Positions 34,408 to 47,900 of a DNA stretch of 64,000 bases are shown one piece after another. The notes under the pieces were generated by a model. The model was not told the DNA's origin, searched no databases, and saw only the letters and a list, made by a program, of their open reading frames with translations. Made by a program: the position numbers and the translations under genes. Position 1 is the stretch's first letter. Every line of letters begins with the position of its first letter. The stretch covers positions 310,001 to 374,000 of the forward strand of contig NC_079242.1 in NCBI RefSeq assembly GCF_028009165.1. The letters are read 5' to 3'. The DNA is from Akanthomyces muscarius. Lineage: Eukaryota; Ascomycota; Sordariomycetes; Hypocreales; Cordycipitaceae.

Positions 34408-35559
34408 CTACCGAAATCGATGCCCCTTTGGCAGCCCGTTAGCTACTCGCCACCTTTCTGATTCCGCTTGGACGGCTTTACCAAATTCTTCTCGCCATCC
34501 ACCGATAGTATTGTCTTTATGCCCGAGGCCGCCCCATTCCCATTCGACCCAGGACCCGGCTCTTGAGCCCTCTGGTGCATGAAGAAGACCCATGGCGATA
34601 TCGACCTGGTCAGGCAAATCATCCACTGCGTAAAATACGCTTGCGGAACAGCGTGAGCAATAGTAGCGCTGAACATCCGGCGAGCTTTCGTAAAACGTGA
34701 GTGTACCGAAGCGACCGTTTTTGCCTGCCTTGACAGCAGCTTTCAGGTCCGGCGTATTGGTAGGAAAGCCTTCATGGTCCTGGTTTCCCGAGGCAAACCC
34801 GAGTTGTGCAACTCTGGCAAACGTCCAATGCATTATAGGCACGCCAACCATGAACCTGCAGCTGTCGCATGCGTCGTAGGCGGCTACAGGTTTCAGCGTA
34901 GTAGGATTCACCCAGCCCGGTAGTCTGTCCTGCGCTTTGAGCTCGCTGAAACTATCATTGCCACGCCAAAGTGCGAAGTCGACACCTTTGCAAATACACT
35001 GGATGCGTACACTGCCATGAGACGAAGCGTTCGCAGTCCGTCCCTGGCATGAAACCTGCGACGGCCATTCGCCATCAAGCAAGCCATCCGCCTCACCACG
35101 ACCCTTCCGCCAGCGAGGAATTGGCTGAGAAGTCCCATTCAGATTCTGCATATAGACCGAGGCACCACCATCCAGAGTGTCTCCTACCCAGAGATGCTCA
35201 GCAATCTTGACCAAGTCAACATTCAAGTTCGGTAGCAAGCCAGCCGTAACATAAAAGACACCAGGGGTCTCGCCTTCATATGTCCTCTGCGCGAAGACTG
35301 GCGTCCCACACACCCCGCAGAACATCAAGACTGAATTTTTGGCGCACTTGTATCTCTGAAGAGATGATGCCAAAATGGATCCTGGGGGCCCTGGCCACTC
35401 GACTGCGCAAGTGTACATGCCCCCCGTGAGGTGACGGCACTCATTACAGTGACAGCAGTTTGCCACGAGTGGCAGCTTGGAAGCGGGAAGTGACACCGAA
35501 AAGTTGTGCGATCTGCACAGACAGTGCACACTAATCTCAATGTCATTTGAATTTGCCAT
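34408..35559 (-). CDS. Tandem GFA/CENP-V (Mss4-like) zinc-binding domain protein
   Basis: Single-exon protein of 383 aa with two copies of the glutathione-dependent formaldehyde-activating (GFA) fold, a small beta-structured zinc site. Copy one, about 8-150: VHCLCRSHNF, NCCHCNECRHLTG, then MFCGVCGTPVF. Copy two, about 190-355: IQCICKGVDFALW, YDACDSCRFMVG, then YYCSRCSASVFY. These are the expected CxC, CxxC and CxxC ligand sets in each copy; copy two has Asp-Ala-Cys-Asp before its CxxC. Members of this fold are widespread in fungi and few have a proven activity, so enzymatic function is not assigned. No signal peptide. Confidence 0.85.
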   Translation of the reverse strand: MANSNDIEISVHCLCRSHNFSVSLPASKLPLVANCCHCNECRHLTGGMYTCAVEWPGPPGSILASSLQRYKCAKNSVLMFCGVCGTPVFAQRTYEGETPGVFYVTAGLLPNLNVDLVKIAEHLWVGDTLDGGASVYMQNLNGTSQPIPRWRKGRGEADGLLDGEWPSQVSCQGRTANASSHGSVRIQCICKGVDFALWRGNDSFSELKAQDRLPGWVNPTTLKPVAAYDACDSCRFMVGVPIMHWTFARVAQLGFASGNQDHEGFPTNTPDLKAAVKAGKNGRFGTLTFYESSPDVQRYYCSRCSASVFYAVDDLPDQVDIAMGLLHAPEGSRAGSWVEWEWGGLGHKDNTIGGWREEFGKAVQAESERWRVANGLPKGHRFR

Positions 35560-35980
35560 TCTGAATAACGAGTTTGGAAGATTTGACTAAAAAGAGCACC
35601 AAGAAGAATCCTCCTACAGCTGAGGTGTTAACGCTTTCCATTTATACCCGCTAGTCAGCCTCGGGGAAGCTGAAGATAACGCGGGGTTCACGCCAATCTT
35701 CAGCTCAATGGATCTATTCCACCGTGAATTTTCAGCTAGCACTGAAAGCTAAAGTGAACGTGTTGATCACGCCCGGCTGACTTGCCGTGAACAGGTGCAA
35801 TGTATACCTCAGTCGCGTCCGAGGCAAGCCAGAGAAAAAGCCATTGCCTCTGCTGGCAAGCTCTACTTCCAAGTTACGCGAGTTGTCACGCATTACATCG
35901 CATTCATGGGCAAATCGTAAGTATTGTATGTATGTACGTCTAACAGACTAATTTTTGGGTAGTCCCACTAATTTACCCAG
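35560..35980. other. Intergenic region, no gene seen
   Basis: Promoter of the GFA gene and downstream flank of the carboxypeptidase gene (both minus). Nothing else supported. Confidence 0.6.
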
Positions 35981-37457
35981 CTAGTTCTTCCACTCACCGG
36001 CGATCCAGCGGTTGAAGAAGTCGAGAGAGGAGACAGGCTGGTCTTCCGGTACCATGTGCCCAGCAGCATAGATCTGCATAAAGTTGAAGTTTCCAGAGTG
36101 GGTGACCTTACCATATTCCTTGCCGCTGCCACCAAGCTTCAGAGGCTGCTCAGGGGCCTTGTTGAAGGCCGCCTTGCCAGGCCACTCGAGAGCCTTTGTC
36201 CAGGCGCGGTTGCCCAGCCAGTTGCAAATGTAGTCGGCATCACCTGCATAGATGAGGACAGGAATCTTGGCAAGGAGATCAGGAACGACGCGCCAAATAG
36301 GCTTCATCCAGTCACCAGTGTTGGCAAAGGCTTGGTAGACGCTGCCGTCACACAGCTCCCATTCATGCTCGGCGCCAATGATGCTTGTGGTGCGGTTGCT
36401 GGTGAGGAACTCGGTGACATAGTCGGGCGTTCCCTCACCGTTCCTCTTTCGGATATCATAGTTGTTTCGGCCAGATCTGCCGTAGACACCCAGAACGTTT
36501 CCGTTACAGTAGTTTGTAGCGCTCTGGCAGGTACGGTCATTCTCGGTGTCATAGCAGGCCTTGATGCGTTTCTGGCATTCTGGCAGCGCATTGTCCATGG
36601 ATCTGCAGTCCGACTGGCCCAATACCGCAGGGTAGCCACCTTCGCCACAGGCCATTGGGCGGTAGTACTTGTACTGAGTGAGAGGCTCAGTTAAGCCATT
36701 GCCAACGAGAATGGACTTGAGGTTGATATTGCGGTTGGCGTGAGAGAGAATCTCACTGGCAGTCACCGGGATGTAATGGCCGGCGTAGGATTCACCCGAG
36801 ATGTGGAAGTCCTGCTTGGCGTACTGCGGGTATTGCTTGAAGAAGAAGGTCAGCAGGGCGTAGAGGTCCTTGGCGCCGGCAACGCTGGTGCCGTCATTGG
36901 AGCCGCTGTAGGAAAAGCCCGTGTTGACGGGCTGGTCAATGAAGATGACCGAGGCGTTGTTGTTCCAAGAGTAGTTGTTCCGCACAGGCTTCAAGTCACG
37001 GTTCGGGATAGTGGCAGGGCCAAGCTCGGTGAAGAGACCGTTCATGGAAGAGCAGCCAGGGCCGCCATTGAGCCAAAGGACGACAGGGTCCTTGGCGGGA
37101 TCATTACGAGACTCGAAGAACCCTATGCAATGTTAGTGACTTCTTATGCGACATGAATAGTTCGAGGGGCGAATGCGTACAAAAGAACAGATGCTTGTCA
37201 TTGGCATTGTCGTCAATGTAGCCGCTCAGTTGCTTGACAGTGTCGACTTTGAGCGCAGAGGGGTCAACAACTCTCGAGCGCAAATCATAGTCCACCAAGT
37301 AGCCATCAGTCTTGGCGTACTCATCTGATCGCTGGCTTAAGAGGTCCGAGCCGCGGAGAATGTAATCCCACTCGCTGTCAGGAACACGGTTGATGCGACC
37401 AGCGGCATCGACAGAGGCCACGAGCCCCACGAGGAGGGTAGACACAGAGAACTTCAT
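35981..37457 (-). CDS. Serine carboxypeptidase, family S10 (carboxypeptidase Y-like)
   Basis: Predicted vacuolar or secreted carboxypeptidase. Exons 37457-37181 and 37122-35981 join in phase (58-nt GT-AG intron) to 472 aa. The signal peptide is [20 protein letters not shown]. The spliced junction restores the invariant [29 protein letters not shown] block. Catalytic triad: Ser204 in [10 protein letters not shown], Asp387 in [11 protein letters not shown] and His448 in [11 protein letters not shown]. Several Cys residues in [37 protein letters not shown] suit the CPY disulfide pattern. The propeptide is shorter than in the main vacuolar CPY, so this may be a secreted paralogue. It is the nearest gene to the NRPS terminus, 1.4 kb away and on the same strand; a functional link is not indicated. 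Confidence 0.94.
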
Positions 37458-38906
37458 TGGGTATGAAATTAGAACGGCCGCAGGCGAGAATAGAAGTCTG
37501 ACCAGAAAGACAAAGAGAAGTATAAAGAGAGGGGACCTGGCGATATTATATCTTTGTCTTTTTGGTCTCGGCGGCGCCTGGGCATCAACCCCGTATCTGA
37601 TGGAGCCTTGTCCCGCAAGCTACTACAACATTGCGCCTCAGTAGCGGATCGTATCGGTGGTCGCGCAAGGGCCGTCCGTCAGCCTATGAAGAATTAGCCT
37701 AGAGCAGTATTGGGAAGGTCAGAGAGCAACCATACAGGTTAGACCACCTAGCCAGTAGAGTGTAGCATCGTGCGTGGACAGAATGGAGCAACTTGGTCCA
37801 TCGCACAGCCGAAGCATAGCCCAAACAGGCAAGTTGATAAAAAGTATGGGCCGAGCTGGCCCACATGAGGAGTGAATTGTTTGTGATCGACCAGCCTCGG
37901 AAGCTTCCCAGTGCTGAGCTTGGGCATGGCTTCCCAAAAATGGTTGATCGTTAAGTAAAGAGCGGAACACTTTCAGCGCGACCGAAATAAGCTCGAAGCA
38001 CAAACGTGGTACCTTGCTATTTTTTTCTTTCACCCTCACGCGATGTCAAGTCGGCTGGGATTCTCTATTGTCCTGACGTGCTCGACTAATCCGAGTTGAG
38101 CAAGTCGCTAACTAACTAATGAATTAAGGTAGTATCTACACTAACCACTACAAACATGGATGGCAGCCACAACCGCAAATCTTGAATTTATTCATCGGAC
38201 ACCGGGAGCTGAACCCGTACAATCATTTTGAATGCACAAGCCAAATTCATGCCTTACAATTATTGCCCCCGATGGTCCAACAAACCACGCGCGGAATGAC
38301 TCAGGGCTCAAAACGCCCGGTACACTAGGATCAGCGTTTATAATATCCAGCCCGGCCCCTGAAACCTAAAATCCAGGTGGCGCTCGCCCCAGAGATCAGG
38401 CCCCGGCTTTACCGCCTCCAAGTGTGCCCCGAAGACAAGCTTACAAGAGAGTTGCCGGCGGCCAACCCGAAAATGGCAGTCGGCCAAAGGATAAGCTACT
38501 GGGTCTTGGCTTGTCCTTAATCGCCTCCGCAGTTGCCACTTTTACACTAGAGGAAGACCTTTTGTAAAATAGTCCGACGGCCTCATATTATGCAGCACTT
38601 CCATGCAACCTTGATATATGCATGAGGAAGCTCGCTGGGCCATATGTGCGAGCTGGAGGGTGGCCAGCGCACCAAGCAGTACAAATATATAGAACGCCAG
38701 CGACACTAGCGTACTTGCTCAAGTGCCGGACATATGGCTATTAATAGCGTAGCGTAATAAATAAGCAGATTAACTATATACTTAGGGAAGTGGCTTTAAA
38801 TCTGAAACGTACAATAGTTGCCAAGAAGCGAAAAGGTACAATGCAAAATTCAACGCTTGTTACATAGGACAATCAAAAACACTTAATGGCTTTCCATACT
38901 CCGTCA
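37458..38906. other. Intergenic region between carboxypeptidase and NRPS
   Basis: Carboxypeptidase promoter on the left; the rest is an AT-rich flank past the NRPS stop, with a notably AT-rich patch at about 38730-38830. No supported gene or transposon remnant. Confidence 0.55.
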
Positions 38907-41900
38907 TTAACCGCTGCGAATGCCGGACCTTCCAATCGCGGGCTGAGTCAAGGCGCCAAAATCCACCGCCGACTTTTGGATAAACCCGATCCGCTGCAGA
39001 TACCGCACGCTGGACCGGACTGCATCTGCGGTTCCCGCGAGAGGCGCATTGGCTGACATCATTGCCTCGTCCGACTGAGGAGCCGGGTTGCCAAAGTCAA
39101 GGAAGTCCTGCACTGCCCACAGCGGGTGCTTTTCGCGCACCTCCTTCATTTGCTGTAGCGCCGCCACGTGCCACTCCGTGTAGGGCAGCAGGGGCAATTC
39201 TAGGCCGACAGCCTCGCCGATCAGTTTCCAGAGCGCCGTCATGCGCATACCGCTGGTCATTTCTGTAAACGTTTCCACTGCTCCCTCGGCCTGGAGCGGT
39301 TTGATGATGGTGCCGGCGACTGCATCTACAGCAGCAAGCTGAACCCAATCCTGGTCCTCTCCCAAGTTGGGCGCCTGGCCGAGAGCTACCGAGGCCGCAG
39401 CGAGACGCCAAAGAAAATCGTCTACATTTGCCACGCCAGAAGATGAGGTACCGATGATAAGCCCAGGCTTGACAACAGCGATTCGGTTCTGGCATCGGGG
39501 TAGTTTGCTTGCGAGTTCGCAGACGATGCTCTCTGAGATGAATTTTGTTTGCGAGTAGCCGTTTTGCGTCGAGAGATCCTCGCACATGTCCTTGGCCGAC
39601 CGGGTCCCATCTCGCTTGGCACCAGTGCCTCCAGAAACAAAGACAAATTTCGGCTCTCGGGGCGAGGCCGCTGTAACTTGAAGAAGCTGGACTGTTGAGG
39701 TGACGTTTTCGGCCTTGAGTGCATGAAAGTCTGCACTCCAGTTGACGACGGCACCGTTGTGAACGATTGCGTCCACATTCCCGCTCGTGGAAAGGCCCAA
39801 TAGACGTGAATATTGACAGCCAGTCAGACCAAGTTGCTGCTTCCCCAAATCGCCGAGCCACACTTCGACTTTAGCTTCATGCTCCGGCCTCCACCACCCT
39901 GCTGTCTCTGCAGTTGTCTTCACTCGACCCATAGCTTGTTCCGGTGTGTTGGCGCGCACAAGAACCGCGATTTTATCAACACCATCTTGCCTCACCAGTT
40001 GATGCAAAAGTTCTGTCCCCAAGTAACCCGTTGCGCCCGTAAGGAAGACTGTGGCGCCCCGCGGGAGACTTGTGCAACAGCGCTGCTGCAGAGTTTCAAT
40101 ATCCGAGAGGCTCTCCAGGGCGGACGTAATTTCACTGTAAAAGTCGTGCATTGGCGTTTCGACAGAGTCGCCTCCAGTCTTGTGTGCTTCGATGACCTTG
40201 GCCATGACCTCAATAGTAGTTTTTGAGCTGCCAAAGACAGAAAGTCCGACCTCGTCCCCGTGTGCCATTTTGATGCGCTGCACCAGTGAAACAATGCGAA
40301 TAGAGTCGCCCCCAAGGCTATAAAAGTTGTCGGCCGCGCCAATGGACACTTCAGGGATGCCCAGTATTTGGGACCAGTATCCTCGAAGTTCCAACTCAAG
40401 TGGACTCTCGCATTGCCTCGAAGCAACCTTCTGAGTGGCGTTGTATTGTAGCAGCTCAGATGCACCCATTGTTGCGGCGAAAGCTTTCAAGGCCCGGCGA
40501 TCAAGCTTTCCCGTGCTGCTTTGCGGAATATCGTCCACGGGAATAAAGTATTGAGGCCTCATAGCGGAGGGTAGGTGTGCCGCCAGAGTATCGCGTGCTT
40601 CAGCAAAGAGACGTTTGTTATCCTCAATCGATGGCCTCATTGTACCAAAGTCGATGAAAGCCGCGAGTGACTCAGAAGACTCAAGGCCTACGATGTCAAC
40701 GACAACCTGCTTGGCACCCGGGAAGAAATTCAGTAAGTGATACTCAATCTCCCCAGTCTCGATTCTCTGCCCTCGCAGCTTTACTTGAGAGTCCTTTCTG
40801 CCCATGTAGTCGTACGTGCCGTCTGCATTGCGACGCACCAAGTCACCGCTGAGATAACCTCTGCCAGAACTATCAGCAGGCAGCCAGAGGCAGCTCTCAA
40901 GCCATTTTTCTTGATCGTTGTCTTCGGCATTACGGTATCCCTGGGCAAGAAGAGGACCTTGAATCAGGAGCTCACCAATGCATCCAACAGGCACCAACTG
41001 CTTGTGATCGGTAGGTTCCACCACCCAGAACGCTGACGACAGCGGGCGGCCGATGTTTGTAGACTTTCCTTCCAGCCCAAGGCGCGGCCTCCAGGCGCAG
41101 ATTGAGGACTCCGCTGGACCATACAAGCCATGAAGATGAACAGCATCTTTCCACTTGTCTGTTACTGCATCTCCGACTGCTTCACCACCAAGACATAGCG
41201 TCGTCAGACAAGGCACATCCTCTGGTGACAAAAGATTCGCTACAGTAGGCGTCAGGAAGGCCCAGTTGGCCTGCATGGAATTGATGCTAGCTGCAAGTTC
41301 GTGGATGCGAGAGTAGTCCGAAGGAACACATACACAACCTCCACGCATTAGTGTAACTAGGATATCCAAGATGGCGACGTCGAAGGTATATGCAGAGAAT
41401 TGGAATACTCTTGTGCCGGGTCCGATGTTGAGAGAAGCCCCATACCCGTCCGCAGAGGAACAAATGGCACGATGGGACATGTCCACGGCTTTTGGCTTTC
41501 CAGTTGTGCCCGACGTGAAGATCAAAAAGCTGCTGTCTGTAGGGCGGGTTGATGGCTGTTGAAAATTGGCACGTCTCGGAATGTCTGCAATGGTGTCTTT
41601 GTTGATGACCAGAACCTCGACTGCGCTAGACTGGAGAGTTTTCTTGAGACTCTTGGATGCAAGGACGAATGACGCATTGACATCCGAAATCAAAGCAATC
41701 AGACGCTGTGCAGGTGACTCTGCATCAAGGGACACAAAAGTACCTCCAGCAAGCTGAACGGCCATCATGGCGACGATTGCCCAAGATGACTTCGCGAAGC
41801 AGACTGGGACCAGTACGCTCGGGCCAACTCCGCGTTGCTGAAGCATTTCTGCGAGCCGACAAGAATTCTCGTAGAGCTCATTATACGTAAAACTGCCATC

Positions 41901-44900
41901 CCAAGAATCGATGGCAGGGAGGGCACCATATCTTTGGACCATGTCCTCAAAACGCCAGTGCACACAATCTTCAGAGGCAGCTCTCAGCTTGCTGCTTTGG
42001 AGAGCATGGCTTCCGTCCCACTGGCTGACGTGCGAGAGTTCAGAAAGACTCCTATCTGTTCCAGAAAAGAGCTGCTTCAGGATGTGCTCGAATTGGTGAG
42101 TAAATGCAACAAGCTCTCCTTCAGAGATGGCACCAGCGTCATACGTAAGAAAAATATTGACCGAGTCTTCTGAGGGGAACACTTGAGCCACTAGAGGGTA
42201 GTTGAAAAAGTCGCGCGATGCTGCTTCGTCCAGAATGTCCTCGGTGGATTTTTCAATGAAGATGCTGTCTTTTTGGCCGGTGCCGTCTTGGGCAGTAGTT
42301 GAAGCTTGGATGATGAGCAGACTGGTAAAGTCGCACGCCGATTTTGCGTCAGCTCCCAGCTTGGCAATATTTTGGAGACCAAATTGCTCAAAGGCAGCTC
42401 CATCCAAGGCAGCTCTCTGGACCGTGTCCAAAAATTGCATAATCGAGGTTGTCTTGTCTATCTTGGTGCGGACAGGGACAGTGGCGATCATTGGGCCAGC
42501 CATTTGTTCTAACCCAGATACGGGTGCTTGGCGACCGGAAACCGTGGTGCCGAAGCAGACATCATCGGTGCTCGAGTAACGTGCCATAACAAGGGACCAT
42601 GCAGCAAGGACCACATTCGCTGTCGTGATTGCCATTTGCGCATCCTTGGAGAAGGAAATGGTCTTTTTCAAAGTTTGGGTAATCCTCTGGGCAGGGCGCT
42701 TCATAACCTTGCTTACTTTGGCGGGGAACGAAGCCGGTGTTGCACCCTGGAGTTTCAACTTCCAATAGCGACCAGCAGCTGCTTTGTCCATACTGTGAAC
42801 ATACTTCACAAACCCGGAAAAGGGCTGCAGAGCTGGAGCGGGACGCTGATGGTACACGTTCTCCAGCGTCTGGGTTACAAGACCGAGTACCCAGCCATCG
42901 TAAATGGAATGATGAATCATGAAAGAGAAGACAGGTATTCCATCCGTCTGCACAGAAAGAGAGTAGTAGCACAATCTTGAGCCGTACCCAACTTCTGCGT
43001 CCTTCAGCGACGCCTCGTTGTCCCATACAGCGTTCTCGTCTACAACAACTTGAAACGCCTGACTGTCGACGAGGACAATCCGAGTGCGCAAAATCTCACA
43101 CAGCTTAATCACTTGATTCCAAGCTTCTTTGAACTTGGCAATGTCAACACCCGCTGCAAAAGGAATATATTCCTTGTTGAGGTAGGAGCCGGGCTGCGTG
43201 ACGCTGAGCGACATCAAACCCTCTTGCATAGCAGTGCAAGGGTAGATATCCTCGATTTTCGCCCCATCGGAAATGCCACAAAACTTCGCGACCGATGACT
43301 TAAACTCCGAAATACTGTCGCTTCCAACAAGGCTGAACGGAGGCGCCGTGAATATCGCATCTTGAGAATCCTCATTGTCGAGCAAGGCAGCCATGTCAGC
43401 GAGAACTGGATTCTGGAACACGGCACGGGTAGTCAAGTTGAAGCCTTTTCTGCGAGCCTGGCCAGCGAGCTGGATTGCGCTGAAGGAATCGCCGCCGACC
43501 AAGAAGAAATTGTCTTGCGAACTAATGTCGCTGGCTTGAAGAGAGAGAGCCGAGGCCCAGATCCGCCTGAGCTCTTCTTCTGCATTGCTAGCCGGCGCAA
43601 TAATGTTTCGCTGATGAATGACGAAGGAGGCGAATTGCTCAGTAGAGAGCTGTTCCACGATATCTTGTAATTTCCGAGTTTGAATAGTCGCCTTGTCGCT
43701 TGTGATGCTGTTGATAGGAACAACGTATTGGGGCACCATTTGCGAAGGCCATCGCTTTTGAATGATGTGGAAAGTGGACTGGATAAGAGTAGATAATTCC
43801 TTGGTTACAGGAAGAAGCGTCTGGGTTCCAGATTGCGGTTCTTGGGCCCTAGGCTCAATAAAAGCGACGAGAGCTGAAGTTGAGCCAGTAGTAAATGTTT
43901 CGAAGTGCATGCCAGATATTTCTGGTAAGTTGGCGACGATGAAATCTTCAACGCCAGAGTACTGTGACTGCAGCTCATCCTCAGACTTGAGCTCACCGAC
44001 GTAGTCCAGAGACCCATCTGCGTTGTATCGTACGAATTGACCAGTCTTCACCAGTTGATGACCTGATGGGATGGCTGAGGATAAAACATTGCTTTCCAAG
44101 ATTTCGCACCCTGATGGTGCTAGGTACGTCTCATCGAATTGGAGCAAGAGCTCACCAACACAGCCAATTGCGGCTAGCGAGCTTGTGTTATGGAAGTCGG
44201 AGACCCAAAACCCCACCGGAGCTGGATCAAGTGGCAGAACAGTGGTCAGAGGCTCTGGCAATGTGACGTTCGAAGAGCGGTTCCGCTGGGTCAACTGGTC
44301 AATATCCCAATCACTAGCGACGGATACATCGCCAATTGTCTGTGCATTGTTTCCCAGAAGCTGCCCAATGGTCGTGTCCAGGTGATGAGACAGTGCAGTA
44401 GCTTCCCGTTCAGACATATAAGAAGCGTTGTAGACAAAAGATGTACGCAAACTCGACTCCAAGATCTGACAGTTGACAAAAAGTGGGAAGCTGTCATATC
44501 GCTCGGCATCTGCAAGAAGGGTCTCATCTTCCGGCACACAAAGCTCCAAAATCTGTGCAGCATCACCACCAGGGTGCTGTAGCTGGGATTCAATGCTCTG
44601 CGAGGGCTGTATCACAAGCACGTGGCCACAGTCAATGGCCTCCTTAAATCCCGGATCCAGCTTGCCAATTTTGCGCATTCCATATTGCTCGTGAGGAATC
44701 ATTTCAGAAGACTGAGCCTGTACATCCTCCAGGAAGGATTGAACTAGCTGGTCCTTGTTGACGCGAACTCGAAAGGGCACAATGCTGATGGTCACTCCAG
44801 ACATGTGCTCAATACCGTCAACAGCAGCTAACCGGCCACTCATGGTATCGGCAAAGCAAACGTCATTGGTGCCAAAATATCGTGAAAGGACAATAGCCCA

Positions 44901-47900
44901 CGCCGCGCGCACAATGGATGGAATGGTAACGGACGAGTCTATAGACGGAGGAAGCTGGGTGGATCGGACCAGAAGTCTTGGGTTGTGAATGCTCTTCTTG
45001 GTATAAGATTTGACCATTGGAAATATTTTCTGTTTCACTCCTCTCAGCTGCTTGATCCAGAATTCCTTTGTTGAATTGTCGTCTTGAGAGTTAAGATAGT
45101 CAATGAAGCCTGTATAAGGCACAGGAGGCGGCAGACTCTGTGACTGATAGGAGTTGTGCAGTGTTTTCAGAAGTATGTTGACTGACCAGCCATCAAAAAT
45201 GGAGTGGTGCATGGCAGAGAGGAAGCAGATACTGTCTGCAGATTTGACGAGCTTGAATCTGCACAGAGGCGAGCCATACAACATCGGCGGCAGAAGCAGC
45301 GCATTGAGCGAATCAGAGGTCCTTTGAACGTCTTCGACCTTTGTTATGTAAGTCTGCTGAGTTCGGAGAACAGCCTGCCAGGTCTTTCCTGTAGACGAGA
45401 CGAGACGAGTTCGCAAATTGACGCAGTTGTCCACGGTCAAGTTCCACGCCTGGATGAAGCGCTCAACATTGACAGTTTTTAGGAGCTTGAAGGATTGTAA
45501 TGCGATGTAAGACCCAGGAGACTTCTCGGCGGCTGCCATGAGACTCTCTTGCATGGGAGTGGAGGGGTACATGTCCAGAATCTGTTCTTCTGCAGAAAGT
45601 TGGAGAGACTCTTCCGCCTGTCGAATGATGAGTTCGCGATTGTCAGCTGGCAGCAGACTAAACGGATTAATCTGTCGCTTTTGAGTTTCCATTTCTCGAA
45701 CAAGCAATGCCAAGTCGCAAAGCTTAGGAGATCTGAAAATGTCTTGAACCGTGAAACTCATGTTTTCTTTTCGCGCGTGAGCAACGAGTTCCATGGCGAT
45801 AATCGAATCTCCACCGACAGTCAAGAAACTGTCGTGTTTGCCAAATTCGTCGGCTCCACGCTTCAAAACCTTTGCCCATAGGTGTACCAGCTTGTTTTCC
45901 ATCTCCGTAGTTGGCTTGACTCGGATTGTCGACGTGAATGAGTATTCAGTGAGTTGTTTTGAAGTGAGCGCCTTGCCAATGGACTGAAGCGTCTTCCTGT
46001 CAGTCTTCATAGATGGCAATAAGGGGATCTTGGACACAGGAACATAGACAGATGGGACGAGATATGATGGCATGATGTGGCTCAGCTCAAACATGAGAGC
46101 GGCCATTGACTTTCTCATCGCTGTATCGACTGGTAAAAGCAGATCAGAGTCTGTGCTCGATTTGCCAACAGAAGACTGCATAAAAGCAGCCAAAAAGTCC
46201 CTTGACTCGAGACGAATTACTTCCACTGCAATAGCAGTCGCGGTAGGAACTGTTTTCTTAATGGCAGTCTCGATTTCACCTAGTTCGATTCGCCTTCCAC
46301 GAATTTTCACCTGGGTGTCCTTGCGCGACAAGAACTCAATGTTGCCATCCGCTCGGAACTTGACGAGGTCGCCTGTCTTATAAAACTTGCGCGTGTCGCC
46401 TTCAAGACGCGTCATCCAGTCAACATCTTTCGGGAACGCCTTTTCCGTGGCGGCTTCATTGTTGAGATAGCCACGCGCGAGGTTGTGTCCGTGCAGCACA
46501 AGCTCGCCCACGCAGCCGACCGGAACAAGCCGATTGTGATCGCCTGGTTCCACGATCCAACAATCAGTGTTGAAACCCTTTCCAATAATTGTAGACGGAG
46601 TATCGGGGGAGGTTACAGTGTAGATCGTGTTGGAAACGGCCGCTTCGGTTGGCCCGTAGCCATACTTGATCTCGACCTTGCCGTACCACATATCCTGCAC
46701 ATCTTTCGGTATAGCTTCTGCGCCCATGAGAAGTGTCTTTAGCGTAGTCAAAGAGTCGGGATCGAGAGTTCGCGCGAATGTCGGCGTTAAGACTGCATAG
46801 TTCACACGCGCAAAGTTCATGAAGCCGGCACAGTCGTAGAGTCGCTCCTCTTCAGTAGGCGCGCATATGGTACCACCGGCTATTAGAGTTCCGAATGTGT
46901 CAATGACAATGATATCAAACATGTAGCTGCAGAATTGCAAGATTCTCGTCTCTTGGGTAAGCCCGTAGGCTCTGATGTGCGCTAGCACAGACATGGAAAC
47001 AGCCGCATGCTCGAGAATAATTCCTTTCGGCTTTCCAGTTGAGCCCGAGGTAAAAAAGGCATATACTGGGGAATTTGGTGACACTTTTGGGAGCACCACT
47101 TTCGAGTATCCGGTCGATAACTCGGCAAAGAAGCTCGGAGACAGCTCAATCACAGTATTCACGAGGCTATCGCAGCCCTGTCTTTGGGTGGGCGAAACAA
47201 CCATGACTTCGGCTTCCGTCTCTTCGATTAAAATTTGCCTTCTGGCCGCTGGATATGAGATGTCCAGAGGCAAAAACGCAGCGCCAGCTTTCAGAATCCC
47301 GATGAAAGCAACAAAGGCCCACATGGACTTTTCGAAGAGGAATGGAACAATCATGCCCTCCTTGACACCGATGCTGACAAGATATTGTGCAAATTTGGTA
47401 GAGTAGCCGTCTAAAGCCTTGTAGGTCATGGTTCCCGCAGTGGTGACGATGGCAGTTTTGCCAGGTCGCGCCTGGAGGGCTTTCGAAAGCATGTCGTGCA
47501 AGGAAGCCTCCACCGGTACTGCAACCCATTCATTGTTCCAGCTCTTGATTTGCTCAATATCCCAGTGGCTAACCGCGGATAAGTCACCCACAGTCAAGGA
47601 CCCAGGTGCGATTAATTGTTCGACGATGCGGGCATACTGGTGAGCCATTGCCTCGATCTGCTGCACATGGAACACGTCGGTGTCATAGGTAAAATAGGTG
47701 ATGAAACTATTTGACAGAGGCTCTACCTGTAGAGACAAGGAGTAGCTCAAGTACTCAGGCAAGGAGTTCCTAATTTCATCTTGCAGGGATATGAGTTTGC
47801 TTGGCTCATCGCGGGAGACGTCGTGGAGGGATGGCTGGACAGCAAACATGCTTGTGAAGCTGCAAGCCTCTTTGGCCTCAGGGCTGATCTGGGCAATCTT

